Below, one piece after another: positions 24,101-35,475 of a DNA stretch of 64,000 nt (position 1 is its first letter; every line of letters begins with the position of its first letter). The notes beneath the pieces are model-generated. The model had not been told where the DNA came from and searched no databases. It saw only the letters and a list, made by a program, of their open reading frames with translations. The DNA is from Rhododendron vialii (Eukaryota; Streptophyta; Magnoliopsida; Ericales; Ericaceae), in contig NC_080569.1 of assembly GCF_030253575.1 (NCBI RefSeq), forward strand, positions 1,074,001-1,138,000, written 5' to 3'. Position numbers and translations under genes: made by a program.

Positions 24101-25971
24101 GAATAGGTCTTGAGTTCATGTCTCTCTGTTTGCATTTGTTACCTGCTTGCGTTCCGCTTCTCTCCTTCATATTCTTTTTTGCTCGGTTATTTGCATCTCT
24201 ATGGACAACGGTGCAAGATGGGGTTGCTTGTTGTGGAGGGTGTGGAATAACTTGGTAATTATTGTTGGGCCTATTTACTAACAACTTAAAGCTTTCGGAG
24301 CAATCAGTAACTTAACAACTCTCTCATCTCACCTTTCAATTTGAATTTAATTTCCCTACGTGTGGTGTGGTCATACGAGATACATCTTCATGCTCAACAA
24401 ATAAAAAATTTGATGGATCTGTATGTCTACTCTAGTACTCTCTGTTATTGCAATAGCATATAGTACCTTAACTCTAGTTGATAAGTTTTGAGTTTTGTTT
24501 GGGGTCCAATTAAATGGAGACGTGGTGAGCAGATTCTTCTATACTCACTATATAAGTAAATTGCTTCTATCCCAACTTCAAGCTGGAAATGACTATGGCT
24601 TGTGGCTTACTCTGCTTTTTTGTCCCTTGTTTGCTATCCTTGCTACATTTCATGGTTTGATTAGCAGATGTGGTATTGAGAAAACTGCGAGATAACTATG
24701 CCAATTCCATTTTGTCCTTTAAAAGATGTGAAATTACCTGGTTTGTTTTTTAGATATGGATTTTGCGGCGATCTGGGGATTGCATATTAGGATCTTGCAT
24801 CTTGGTTGGATATGGTTCAAATGCCTGCTGCCTGCAACTCTTTCGGTTGTGGAGGTATGGCGTTTTCTAGATGGGCAGCTTTAGAAATCTTCATGGTATG
24901 TATGTTCTAATACGTTAAGCATCACAAATGTCCGTGGGTGCTAGATTGGGAACAAAGATCATGGATTGCTCTGGTAAAGCTGGAATTTGAACCAAGTGCA
25001 TTGGCATTTGGAAACCACCATCTGCGGTAGAAACCATTTTACTGTCATTGCTATTCAACAAAGTCATATGCTAATAGGGCAGGTGTATGGACTCTTTGTT
25101 GGCCATTTGGGCATCCTGCTTACTGCTGTCTTAGACAACCATTGTGTGGCTTCCATTAACGATTGCACTGTAAGTTTATTAGGTTTTTTTTTTTTTAATT
25201 CGATGGTATGTTTACATTTCCCAGTTGTGCTTCTTAATTGTTAATGGTTTTTTCTTCCTGTCCGTTTTAATCATGGTAACTGGTAACTATGACTCGGAAG
25301 AGGCATCAAGGCTCTTGGATCACATTTGTTAAAAGGAACTTCTGGGTATTGAAATCGGTTGTTTCTGGAACTTTTGCAGATCTCCATCAAGATCCAGATC
25401 TCCTGTACCATCTGTAAGTGAAAACCCGTACTGCCTTTAAGCAATATATTTTTGAACCTGGAATGGACTACTGGACTTGCTGGCAAAATGTTCCTAACTT
25501 ACCACGTTCTTGTCTATCAATTATGAACCCGAATTTTATACAATTTGTTTTAAAGATGGGGATCTGAAGTTTTAGGGTTTGTTAATCATGTTGAACTCTT
25601 TACTATCTATAAATTGCTTGAAATAGGGTTTACCTGTTGAACACCTGTCCTTCCCTGGGGAAGTACTTAATAAACTTCTTACAGTAGCAACATTGTTTTG
25701 TTATATGCATCTGCCATTTGTGCTATGAATTGCATTTCATTTTGAATGTCGTTCCTTCAGCGCCAGAAGCATGATAATAAAACCCTCAAAAAGCGCAGTG
25801 CTAGCCGGAGCCGCAGCAGGAGCAAGACTTTATCCAGGTCTTGTAGTTTTGCAACATGTTTCTTTTCCTTTTGGGCATATCATTCCCTGTGGCCGAATTT
25901 GTGTTATCATCCATTTTCCTGATTTGTTTTCCTCAAATGCATCATGTTTCCGCTTTGCAAATGTCAGGTGA
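18190..25971 (+). CDS. SR34: SR splicing factor of the SF2/ASF (SR34/SR30) subfamily
   Basis: Nuclear pre-mRNA splicing regulator. Thirteen coding exons: 18190-18273, 18668-18733, 18817-18891, 18997-19129, 21182-21228, 21360-21417, 22367-22416, 22513-22569, 22679-22800, 22881-22985, 25380-25413, 25761-25837, 25968-25971. All introns are GT-AG and the joined frame is 303 aa. RRM1 has RNP2 LYVGNL and RNP1 GYAFVEF. A glycine linker with 11 consecutive Gly (98-108) follows. The second, pseudo-RRM holds the SF2 signature SWQDLKD at 130-136. From about residue 197 the tail is an RS domain ([23 protein letters not shown], ending KTLSR). A 5' UTR intron (17797-18184) is likely. Intron 4 (2,052 bp) carries a hAT-like element and intron 10 is 2,394 bp. 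Reading through the last intron would give a different tail, so alternative ends are possible. Confidence 0.95.
19511..20543. mobile_element. nonautonomous hAT-like element in SR gene intron 4
   Basis: Flanked by perfect 8-bp direct repeats GTTTAGGC at 19503-19510 and 20544-20551, with terminal inverted repeats CAGTG(T/A)TTTAAA. The 8-bp duplication and CAGTG ends are hAT hallmarks. Subterminal zones are packed with GCGC/GCGCGCGC and GGCGC motifs (19540-19600, 20375-20530). The interior is a purine-rich strand tract at about 19915-20230 followed by more ordinary sequence. No transposase frame is present. Confidence 0.85.
24017..24310. repeat. repeat fragment in SR intron 10, possibly SINE-like
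   Basis: GCCTATTT(C/A)(T/C)TAACA.(C/T)TTAAG..TTTGG(T/A).CAATCAGT occurs at both ends (about 24025-24072 and 24268-24315). Between them lies GGCATGAGAGCTGAGG...GGTCTTGAGTTCATGTC, resembling a tRNA-like A/B box pair. Evidence is weak. Confidence 0.3.
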
Positions 25972-26676
25972 GATTTGGTCAAGGTTGTATCTGTTGACTC
26001 CAGTTGCAGTTACAAGGGACTGTTGCTTCACACCTTATAGTTATGTATTTGGGTTGACAGTTTGATCGAGTTTGGTTGGACTTGGGATAGCGAACATTTG
26101 TTATCATTTCGGAAGTCTATTTTCTTGTTAAGTGCTTGTTGAAACTAGAACACAAATATTACATTGTTTGTTGTGAGTTTTGCTTGATTTTGCCTTAAGG
26201 CACAGATATTCATTTCGGTTATTGGTGTGGATTGCTCAGAGTTATATGGGTCCCAGCTTGATTGCTGTTGTGATGTTATTTATTAAGTTATGTTCAGTGC
26301 TGGAGCTCCAAGATCTTTTCTCATCACACATTGGTATAAAGCAATGATGTATGGTGAATGTTAGCGATCCAGGCAGAGGCTGTGTTTTGGAAAATCAGAT
26401 TATAGGGCGAAAATGCTAAACAAAATTTCTTATGTTTGGTTGGGTTAGGTTATGATAAGCGAATGTAAATGGGTTTTTTTTTGGGAGGAAGCACAAACAT
26501 GCCCATACCCTCAATGATTGGGAACTAGATGGGTTATGTTATGTTGTTGTTGAGGAAGCACAAACATATTGCATTCTTAATAAATTGAGAGAGCAGAGGG
26601 GAGAGCTCAAGTCCGGAACTGTAGGACTGACTGAGTGGGTAGGGAAACAGAAAATCTGTTCACACAAATATTTATA
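25972..26676. other. 3' UTR and downstream region of the SR gene
   Basis: T-rich sequence following the SR stop codon, including the expected 3' UTR. I cannot place the polyadenylation site. No other gene seen. Confidence 0.4.
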
Positions 26677-27014
26677 TGCATAGATTGTGTACATATTTTT
26701 TTTGTGGAGCCCACCACGGGTCTCATACAAATGATCCAAGCCGTTCATTAAATGTAAAACATTTTTTCAAGATTCACCGTGAAAAATCATCTCAATACGA
26801 TACTTATAGGTGTTAGATTCAATTATTTAACTTTTCATTTTCTTGAAATCTTAATGAAAAGTTAGATGATTGGGTTGAGAACTTATAGGTATCGGATTGA
26901 GTTGATTTTTCGTAGGGACCTTTGAAAAAATGTTTTACATTTAATGAACGGCTCAGATCATTTATGTGAGACCCGTGGTAGATTCCATAAAAAAATCTGT
27001 GCACAATCTGTGCA
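26677..27014. mobile_element. MITE with about 95-bp terminal inverted repeats
   Basis: The left arm TGCATAGATTGTGTAC, CCACGGGTCTCA and GCCGTTCATTAAATGTAAAA reappear inverted at the right as TGCACAGATTGTGCAC, CCACGGGTCTCA and the same GCCGTTCATTAAATGTAAAA. The whole element can fold into one hairpin. Target duplication unclear. Confidence 0.8.
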
Positions 27015-27673
27015 CTTTTGTCTGTGTGGGTAGACTGGTTCGTAGGGATAGGAAGGAAGAGTCTTGATAAGCGAATGTAAATGGTTTTTCGTTTTATCTT
27101 TTCTCGTAAATAATTGGTTGTAAATTATGACACTTTGGTGAGAGGCAGTGGCTATTGGTCTTACTTTCTCGAGGGTCTAAGAAATTTGTTTTTTTTTTTT
27201 TTCCCTCGAGAAAGTCTTCTTGTTAATGAGGTTTAGATCCCAAATCCTTGGTTTTCCTCCTTTGATTTTTGTGAAATAATGGGAATAAATGAATTTTTAC
27301 CATTTATAAGTCACTTAAAAGTCTTAAAGAGAGTAAAATCATCTCCAATCCACACGCCGGATACTAATTTCTAAAGGTTTTTAGAGTAAGGTTGAAAAAG
27401 TGCTCTAACCCACACCAAAATCAATGGCAATTTCCTCTCTTCGAATATAGTGACTCTACAAATGGTGGTGACTACCATTAAAAAACTAATAAATTTATTA
27501 AACTTGAACACCACTCTTTAAATAGTTGGTCCTTTCATTAAAAATTAATGTGAATAATAAAAGTTTGAAGCGTGGGTTGGAGTGATTATTTGGTTAACAA
27601 ATTTAGTGAATATTTTGGGGGTGTTTGAGGAGCGTTTTAATACTTTCGTTTGCTAATTTCTCAACTCGGCTTC
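27015..27673. other. intergenic spacer
   Basis: AT-rich, no gene. A short inverted pair CTCGAGGGTCTAAG / TCCCTCGAGAAAG near 27166-27212 surrounds a poly-T run. Confidence 0.35.
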
Positions 27674-27870
27674 AGGGATGACACTGATTTTTTGCACTGA
27701 GAATCTTTTGTATTGAGAATCCTTCGTACCTTTGTACTAAGGAATCCCGGTCCGTTGGATTGCATACAAATCTTTAAAAACAAAAAAATTCTCACACAAT
27801 CTAACGATCAGAAATTCCTCGGTACATGGGTAAGGAGATTTCTCGGTACAGAGGATCTCCGGTGCTGGGG
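27674..27870. mobile_element. imperfect palindromic MITE
   Basis: Left-arm motifs (GAGAATCC, GTACC, GGAATC, CGTTGGATTG) are mirrored at the right as GAGATCCTCTGTACCGAG, GTACCGAGGAA and CGTTAGATTG on the complement. About 197 bp, diverged arms. Confidence 0.5.
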
Positions 27871-28150
27871 ATAAATTAGTAAGTTGATGATGATGGTTTA
27901 CCAAAAAAAATAAGTTGATGACGACTCAACTGCTGAAAATACTTTATCTAAATTTTCTTTTCTGCCAAGATGTTTACTTGTAGTACTTTGTTGGGTGATC
28001 TATCCAATTGATAAATTAGTAAGTTGATGATGACGGTTTACCAAAAAAAAAGTGTTGATGACGACTCAACTGCTGAAAGTACTTTATCTAAATTTCCTTT
28101 TCTGCCAAGATGTTTACTAGTAGTACTTTATTGGGTGATCTATCCAATTG
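27871..28150. repeat. 140-bp tandem duplication upstream of the beta-glucosidase
   Basis: Two adjacent 140-bp copies (27871-28010, 28011-28150) begin ATAAATTAGTAAGTTGATGA and end GGTGATCTATCCAATTG, differing at about ten positions. The end matches the upstream region of the other two beta-glucosidase copies (near 37135 and 47578). Confidence 0.9.
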
Positions 28151-28154
28151 GTAC

Positions 28155-28445
28155 TTGGCAGTGGGATGGTGATGTGCATTGGTATATGCTGCATCATGCT
28201 GTGCACCTCCGAGCCGTCGGATCGTGTTGGATGTGCAGTGGTATATGCTGCACCATGCTGTGCACGTCCGAGCCGTTGGATCGTGCATCCGACGGCTAGG
28301 ATCGCATCTCGGCAATGAACGATTTTCTATCGTTGGTTGCCGAGATGAGATTTGAGCCGTCGGATGCACGATCCGACGGCTCAGAGGTGCGCAGTATGAT
28401 GATGTGCACCTCACTGCACAACACCTCTCCCAGTGGGGGACCCAA
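28155..28445. mobile_element. foldback MITE in the beta-glucosidase promoter
   Basis: GAGCCGTCGGATCGTG and TGTGCACCTC on the left pair with GCACGATCCGACGGCTC and GAGGTGCGCA on the right. Ends are CAGTGGGATGG and, inverted, CACTGGGAGAGG. The left arm has an internal 55-bp duplication (GTATATGCTGCA.CATGCTGT twice). The equivalent upstream regions at 37 and 47 kb lack it. Confidence 0.7.
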
Positions 28446-28845
28446 ATCAGGAAATGGCCACACACCCCAGAGCGTAATTAGAGTTGGCCCTAGGATAAGC
28501 CGCACAAGACTTCGGGTTTGGGCAACCCTCGCCATGGGGCAGCGGAAAAAAAAAATAGTAATACCGATATTACCTTGATTTTATTTATTTATACTTGTAT
28601 GTCCATTATGCGTTCAGCCAATTTTGAAATACAAATGTACTATGTAAACCAAGTTTGAGGTTGGGTTTGGGCAACTCAAATAACGGGGCAGGCACTGAGC
28701 GTGATGGTTGGTGCTTGATTCTGCTCTCATGTAAATGATGAGGCTATCCGCTATCCACCCTTTTGGCTTCATATAAATCAATGCTGCAGTATCTGTGAAC
28801 AACAAGCCATGGAGTAGACTGTCAAGCACCGAGTGGAGGAGGAGA

Positions 28846-28879
<34 letters not shown>

Positions 28880-28881
28880 AC
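28446..28881 (+). promoter_or_regulatory. proximal promoter and 5' UTR of the beta-glucosidase gene
   Basis: The part from about 28680 (GGTGCTTGATTCTGCTCTCA) is conserved in the copies at about 37190 and 47630. A TATAAAT lies at 28772 and a (AG)14 tract at 28850-28877 sits just before the ATG. The tract is 5' UTR and is open in frame with the ATG, so an upstream start at 28795 is formally possible but would bury the signal peptide. Confidence 0.6.
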
Positions 28882-31800
28882 ATGGCGAAGAAACCCTGTT
28901 TTCCACTCTTGTTTCTTCTGCTGAATTTAGTGCCGCTACTATTAGTGCTGAGTGGCGCCGAAACATCTAGCAGAAGTAAATTCCCACTCCCACCTCACTT
29001 TGTCTTCGGTTCAGGAACCTCTGCTTACCAGGTAACTACTACTAGTAATTCCTTACGTGTATTGTTTCGTTCTTTTTCGTTTCCTAGTTTCAAAACCCGA
29101 AAACGAAGTAGTTGACTTTGATGAATACTGGCTTATGTATCATATTATGTGCATGACAATAGTCTGAGGGTGCGGCATTGGAGGATGGAAGGACTCCGAG
29201 CATTTGGGACACTTTTGCTCACTCTGGTCAGTTTCTTGTGTCCTATTATATGCATGACCCACGTAGTGTTCTGTGGAAGTTCAAGAAGAAATGCGTGCAA
29301 GTGCAACACTATTCGCTAATGTCTCAGCCTCCTGATTTCATTGAGGTCTAAAGGTGTTGTGCCTGGTCACACACAATTGCTGTAGAACAAAGGGTCAAGA
29401 GTAATATTTTCCTTGATGTAATTGTTGTGACTGACGTGTTGACATGCAATCTGTATGTTCATTATCCGTTCATGACAGCGGTTAGTTTACTAATATCGGG
29501 CTTTCTGGACCCGGTTTCTGGTGTAGGGGATACTTGAGGCTCTATGGGGGAATGGAATTGTATATTCATCGTTTCACAGTGATTCCTCTACCGATGTTTG
29601 CCCTCTGCTTTTTAAAAAACCCCACCACCATATGTCATTGCTGTATTTTCTAGATTCGTGACATGTCATACAGTAATAGACAATCGTGAAGTGTTTTCCA
29701 AATTTCTCAATATTACCTCTGGGTTGAGGAATCATAAGCGATTGAGTTTGCTTAAAACTGGTTTAATGAAAATTTTCTGTAGCTTTATGCTGCTGGCTTG
29801 TCAAATTTCTTGTTAGGGAGTAACCCGAAACGAATTGTGGTTCAGTTAATCAGTTTTTTCAGGTCCTTATCTTGGCGCCAGCACCTTACTATGTGCAAGG
29901 GGGGTTATTATATTTTCAACATAACTCAGTTGCATCTATAATGGGTGATTTCTACATCACTCCATCACCGTTGATTATTCTTCTAGTGATGATAAAATAG
30001 TTGCTGAGATAAAACTATACCAAAAAGCTACTTCATGTTGCCAGAAATTGATTGTTATGTGGAACCAATTCAAACAGGGAATGTGCATGGAGCCACAGGG
30101 GACGTAGCATGTGACGGGTACCATAAATACAAGGTATCATCCTTCTTGTTTTCTGTTATCCTGGATTATCTCTTGCCACTGGCATATAAAACATGTGGTT
30201 GATGATTTCCTCCATAGAGCATCACTATAGAGCTGCTATATGAGGTAGATGGTTTAGCATGAATAGCATCATACGGCCACTTCTGGAGTATGGTCCATAT
30301 GTGATATGCACCATTAAATCTCATGCAGGAAGATGTCCAACTCATGGTGGAAACCGGCTTGGAGGCTTACAGATTCTCCATCTCCTGGTCGAGACTTATC
30401 CCTAGTAAAGACCATTTAACTGTCTCATGTTGACTTCACAACATAAAGCAAATTCTTCATGGCTTGTGCTTTCTCTTTTCTACAGATGGAAGAGGACCTG
30501 TCAACCCGAAGGGCGTAGAATATTACAACCACCTCATCAATGAGCTTATCAAACATGGTTAGATTTCCACCATAAACAATACAAGACTTTTGTTTGGCAT
30601 TTGGAATGTCTGATCATTTGAGAAAATACCCAGCAATTGTTTTTCTTGTGAAAAATGCCAACCAAATGACACCCTAATGAAATCTACCCTTTTCACTGCT
30701 GTTGATACCACTTTCTCAAGTAGGAATCCAACCGCATGTTACGTTGATGCACATTGACTTCCCTCAGGCTCTTGAAGATGAGTATGGTGGATGGCTTAGT
30801 AGACAAATGGTGTATGATTCTAAACCTCCACTACCTCTAACTTCACTCACTTCTAATGCTTAGGATGCCTTGATTGAAGAAAATGTATGGTACTCATACG
30901 TAACAAAGTTCACAAATTATATGGCAATGCAGGAAAGACTTCACAGCATATGCCAATGTGTGCTTTAGAGAATTTGGTGATAGGGTGTTGCATTGGACTA
31001 CCTTGAATGAGGCTAATATATTTACCATAGGTGGTTATGATATTGGAGGAATACCGCCTCAACGATGCTCTCCCCCATTTGGGGTAGGCAATTGTTCCAA
31101 GGGTGACTCCTCAACTGAGCCATACGTTGCTGGTCATCATATCTTGCTTGCACATGCATCGGCTGCAAGACTGTATAGGAAAATGTATCAGGTATCAAAT
31201 AAGTTTTTTTTAAAGAAGGATTACTAAGGGGGTGTTTGCCTTGGTTTTGCAGCTGCAACTTATAACTTACCTGTTTGGTACAGTTTCTGCTTTTTGCTTA
31301 TGGTCCAAAAAAACTTTAAAAAGGTCTTTTACCAAAACAAAAAGCTTTAAAAGTTTTTTTTTTTTTTTGAGAAGCTACATTTCAATTTTTCTTTAACTTC
31401 TTTTGAATAGAGCTTTTAGCCTAAGTTCAGTTGCAAGAAGATTTCTGCTACATTAAGTATCGTTTGAGATTTCCATAAGATTTCTGCACCAATTCTTACA
31501 TTCCACATCCATATACTTCAATTAACTTCAACCAACGAAATATCAGGGACAATGTTGATAAATTTGGAAAAAAAAAATGTGTTAACAGGGGAAGCAACAT
31601 GGATTCATCGGAATAAATGTCTATTCTTATTGGCTTGTCCCTTATACAAATGCAACAGAAGATGTGATTGCAACGCAAAGAGCCACTGATTTTCTTGTTG
31701 GTTGGTGAGTCTCACACGTACAAGATATGTATTCATCTCGGATTGCTATTTCAACAGATGATGAGAGTATAACTAATCGTTTCATTGGTTCAGACTGGAA

Positions 31801-32426
31801 GCTTTTCACGTGTGTATGCATGGGATAACCATCCCTGTGTTACTATTTTGTCTGAGTTTCTATTGCAGGTTTGTGGAGCCCCTGGTATTTGGAGACTATC
31901 CTGACATAATGAAGAAGAATGCAGGCAAAAGGCTTCCAGCTTTCACCAAACTTGAATCTGAGCTAGTCAAGGGTTCAACCGATTTCATAGGACTGAACCA
32001 CTACAGCACATTTTCCGTTAAGGACCAATCAAGCAGCTTGAAAATGGATCATAGGGATTTCAATGCTGACATGGCAGTGGAGTTGATTGGTGTGTTACTG
32101 TTCTTGGCAAAGACTGCTGAATATGTTTTTCTTCTACTCTGATGTAGCTCATTGGGTTTTTGGGTGTTTGTAGATGTGCAAGGTGGTGGTACACCGCTAA
32201 CACCACCAATTGAGGTGAGGGCTTTAAACAAATGTTAAAAAGTTGGCCTAGCTTTGGATAGACTTAAATTCATTCAACTAATCAGTTTGATGGACTCAGT
32301 TTCCTGTTGCACCATCGGGTTTGGTGGAACTCTTGGAGTATTTCAAGCAATGTTATGGAAACCCTCCCATTTATGTTCATGAAAATGGTCTCTCTCTCTC
32401 TCTCTCTCATTTATGTTCATGAAAAT

Positions 32427-32471
<45 letters not shown>

Positions 32472-33621
32472 GTGTGTGTGTGAATAATTCAATGAAGCAT
32501 CTTGATGATATTGTGTTTCAAAATCTAATAGGTTAAACTTCACTTGTTTTGACAGGTCAGCGGATGCGCAGGAATTCTACGCTGAATGACACGCCGAGGG
32601 TGAAGTATTTACAAGGGTTCATTGGGGGCTTGCTTGATGCTATTCGGTATGCTTAGTTTACGCCAACTTGGAGCACCGTAAAAGCCAATAGAACAATGTT
32701 ACTGTATAATGTATACCCTTCATGTTTTTTGGGGCCAAATCCTTCAGCCTTTTGCTTAAGACAACCACCTAGTGAGAACTAAGAACAATAGCTGGGGAGA
32801 TTTAGACATGCAATCAAGGATGGGACCGAGGGGGTCTAGTGGCGGCGACCGCCATAACAAGAATTTTAGAAAATTGCAATTTTTATATGTAAAAAAAAAA
32901 TTATACCCAACTTATATAATCTCACCACCACTAGATTTTTTTAGTATATATTTCGTCACTACTAGGGTAAAATCTGATTCCGTCCTTGCATGCAATGAAA
33001 AATGATCTTCTATATACTGTTAACGAACAACAATCACAGATATTCTGTTATAAGTTACAAGTCCATTGCTTTGGTTAGGTTCCTTTAGCAACCAGGCAGC
33101 TGCTGGCACTAGTGAGAGCTAAACCGGAAGTAGCATTATTTGATCGAATCATTAACTGATTGTTAACTTACAGTAAAAAATCACATCTTTTAATGGCCGA
33201 ACTCATGAGGGCAGATTTGCCTCTTCATATTTCTGTAAAACTCAGAGCAGCTAGTCCTTCAGAGGAGATCCAGATGCGCCTTCTCTGAAATTTGCTTTTC
33301 TTTGTCACCATTTTGAGGGTATCTGATCATAGTACTTATTTTGTTCTTTCTTTTCTGTTTTCAACTTGACAATGTGGAAGGAATGGATCGAATGCAAGAG
33401 GGTATTTCTACTGGTCTTTCATGGATTTGTTCGAGTTATTGGATGGCTATGAAACTTCCTATGGCCTGTATGCTGTAGATTTGAAAGATTTGAAAAGATA
33501 CCCCAAGCTCTCTGCACATTGGTACTCAAATTTCTTAAAAGGAAAGAGCATGAGTCCAGATGGTGCCATTGAAGTTGAGAAGTCAATTTCCTCTCTTTCT
33601 CAATCTCATTTTTCTGAGTAG
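28882..33621 (+). CDS. GH1 beta-glucosidase, BGLU11-like
   Basis: Retaining glycoside hydrolase. Thirteen exons: 28882-29031, 29163-29226, 30078-30133, 30329-30404, 30486-30557, 30724-30811, 30933-31191, 31589-31704, 31869-32089, 32174-32214, 32300-32387, 32556-32646, 33381-33621. All introns are GT-AG and the joined frame is 520 aa with one stop, the usual GH1 length and exon plan. Residues 1 to about 26 are a signal peptide. Motifs in order: [34 protein letters not shown] with acid/base E195, [19 protein letters not shown] with nucleophile E409, and [17 protein letters not shown]. The acid/base motif is NEA instead of NEP, a variant known in the BGLU10/11 group. Substrate cannot be read from sequence. 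Oddities: exon 2 starts SEGAA where V or I is usual, and the exon 11 donor is duplicated. Confidence 0.95.
32369..32468 (+). repeat. duplicated exon-11 end and splice donor with (TC)n
   Basis: ATTTATGTTCATGAAAATGG followed by (TC)n occurs at 32369 and again 40 bp later at 32409. The first GT (32388) gives the frame-preserving junction after nucleophile E409. Using the second GT would insert 40 nt and shift the frame. A long (TC)n tract runs to 32468. Confidence 0.9.
32808..32996. mobile_element. possible MITE remnant in intron 12
   Basis: GCAATCAAGGATGGGACC on the left roughly mirrors GCATGCAAGGACGGAATC on the complement of the right end. About 190 bp; weak. Confidence 0.3.
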
Positions 33622-34046
33622 GTTTTGCTTTGCCAAATTGTATGTGTATTGGCAGGCATCATTAGCATTGTGTACCTAATAAATATGTGATACACAAAGT
33701 GGTTAAAAAGTCTTCATTTATTTGCAATGAATAATCAATCTTGTTTCCTTTTTGGTCTCTTTGATCGAATTACAGATGTCTGTATTAGACTATTAGTGAA
33801 CACGTACAAGGTTGCATAAGTTTGTGATTGAACACTTTAACTAGAAAATAAGTGAGATGAATCACTGTTTCTCATCTGAATCACTAATTCTCATCTTACA
33901 CCTTACATAATGTGCCCGATATATTTCGTGCAACTGCAGTAATCTTAGGGTGTGTTCCATTAAAATAAGTACTTATTTTTTTGGAATTAAAGGTGATGTA
34001 TTGCGAGAGAATGACCTGTCTCGTAATTGAAGCTCAATCAGTCCTG
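33622..34046 (+). other. beta-glucosidase 3' UTR and spacer
   Basis: AT-rich sequence after the stop codon. AATAAAT-type polyadenylation signals occur (for example near 33678). No gene. Confidence 0.4.
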
Positions 34047-34195
34047 TCAATGTAACCACTGTTTGAGAAAGGATGGAATGGCTGGAAGAATGAAGGGATC
34101 TCCAAGTGTGGAAAGCATTCCACTGATCTTGTTGTAAGCTGCATCTGTGAATGTAAGTGGAAACATTTCCACCATCGTTTGTCGCAGCTTTATAT
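34047..34195 (-). pseudogene. isolated terminal-exon-like fragment, unknown gene
   Basis: On the minus strand a good acceptor (TTGTACTTTTCTGCAG) precedes a 149-nt open stretch reading KLRQTMVEMFPLTFTDAAYN and onward, ending FLKQWLH and a stop. The codons look protein-like, but I do not recognise the family and find no other exon nearby. It may be the relic of a gene displaced by the rearrangements on its right, or the last exon of a gene with a long intron. It is convergent with the beta-glucosidase. Confidence 0.35.
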
Positions 34196-35019
34196 CTGCA
34201 GAAAAGTACAAGTTGTCAATTATACCTCTCCCATCAGGGTTTTTGATCAGAAAATGGGATGAAAGATAAACACAACAAATCTGGCATTGTGGTTCTTTTT
34301 CCTTCAATAACTCAGGGTACCCAAGCCAACTTACACGCATCTCAACCAATATGTGGCAGACCATTGTCCACAGCCACAGGTAAAATTCAGTACAAAATGG
34401 CCTCATAAGAATAATACCGGAGAGTTTCCAAACCTGAGAATAAAGTTTCGGAAACAAAATAAAGTTTCCTATATCCAGGCCCTAAAAGCAAAATAAAGTT
34501 TCCGTAGGTTTCTTTGTTAACTAGCAAGAGGGTTCGAAACTTTTGCTAACTGCTTTGACGAGTTAAAATTTTCATGTATCACAAGCAAGACGAGCCGAGT
34601 AGTAGATTAGTGAAGGCTTTCTTTTCTTCTGCAGTAACTTTTTGTTCATATTAATTAATTACGTATGTAGAAGGAAAACTGGAAGATCACCAAAAAAAAA
34701 GTAACTTCAGTGCTCGCAAAAGCTCCTACAGTTACAGCAATGGAGAAAGAAATTCCTTTTTTTTTTTTTTGATATGCGAAGAAATTCCTAGTTGTCGCAG
34801 ATTAATAGCTGTAAAGAGAATCAAGAGATCATCAACAGTTAATAGTTGGTGTTTCTTCGTTTCCATGTGCAAATAATATTGCAAAGAACAATGAAAGCTA
34901 TACAAAAATCGAAATTAGCGGACCTGTTACAATGGATTAAGAATTCAGAAGGCTTTCTGTGCTGAAAAGCCACATTTTCTCTCTCTCCCTCTCTCTCTTC
35001 GTCGTCGGGAAACGTCCCT
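34196..35019. other. spacer containing part of a dispersed duplication
   Basis: 34555-34720 (GTTAAAATTTTCATGTATCA, GAGCCGAGTAGTAG, TTTTTGTTCATATTAATTAA) is repeated at about 63690-63895. Otherwise no gene. Confidence 0.45.
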
Positions 35020-35475
35020 TCGTCGGAGTGAATGTATTTCTTTGCTAAAATGGATTTTCATACAGTGTAGCCAATACTATTTTCGTAGAAACAACTTCAC
35101 TCAAATGATCCCCGATTATGTGCCGATCAGTATTCGATTCATATGATCTTCAACAGTGTTTATCTTCTTGACAAGCCCTAGGAGATGAACCCTATCGATC
35201 ATGGAGACAAATCAGAATGAGATCACAATTTGAAGAATCGCTTAGCGAGGTCTCAATATACCAGAGCGTCGTCGTTTCTTCGTCGGAGTGATTTATACAG
35301 TGTAGCCAAATCTATTTTCACGAAAACAAATTCACACAAAATGTATTCGATCATACATCAATTAGTGTTAGATTGAAATGATCTTAGATCTGGTTTATCT
35401 TTCTAAAAATCTCTACAAGATGAACAAATTGGATTATAGGTATAAATCCTAATGAGATCACAATTTGATTCAAAT
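35020..35475. repeat. diverged tandem duplication, about 250-bp unit
   Basis: CGTCGGAGTGA, ATACAGTGTAGCCAA, GATCTTA/CAACAG...GTTTATCTT and AATGAGATCACAATTTGA occur in the same order at 35023-35235 and 35282-35468. Function unknown. Confidence 0.75.

Noticed and set aside
28088-28578. Long open frames in the foldback element at 28.1-28.6 kb
   Set aside because: Both strands are open because the sequence is an inverted repeat; no domain.
28795-28881. Upstream in-frame ATG extending the beta-glucosidase
   Set aside because: The extension is encoded by the (AG)n leader (Arg-Glu repeats) and would place a charged tail before the signal peptide.
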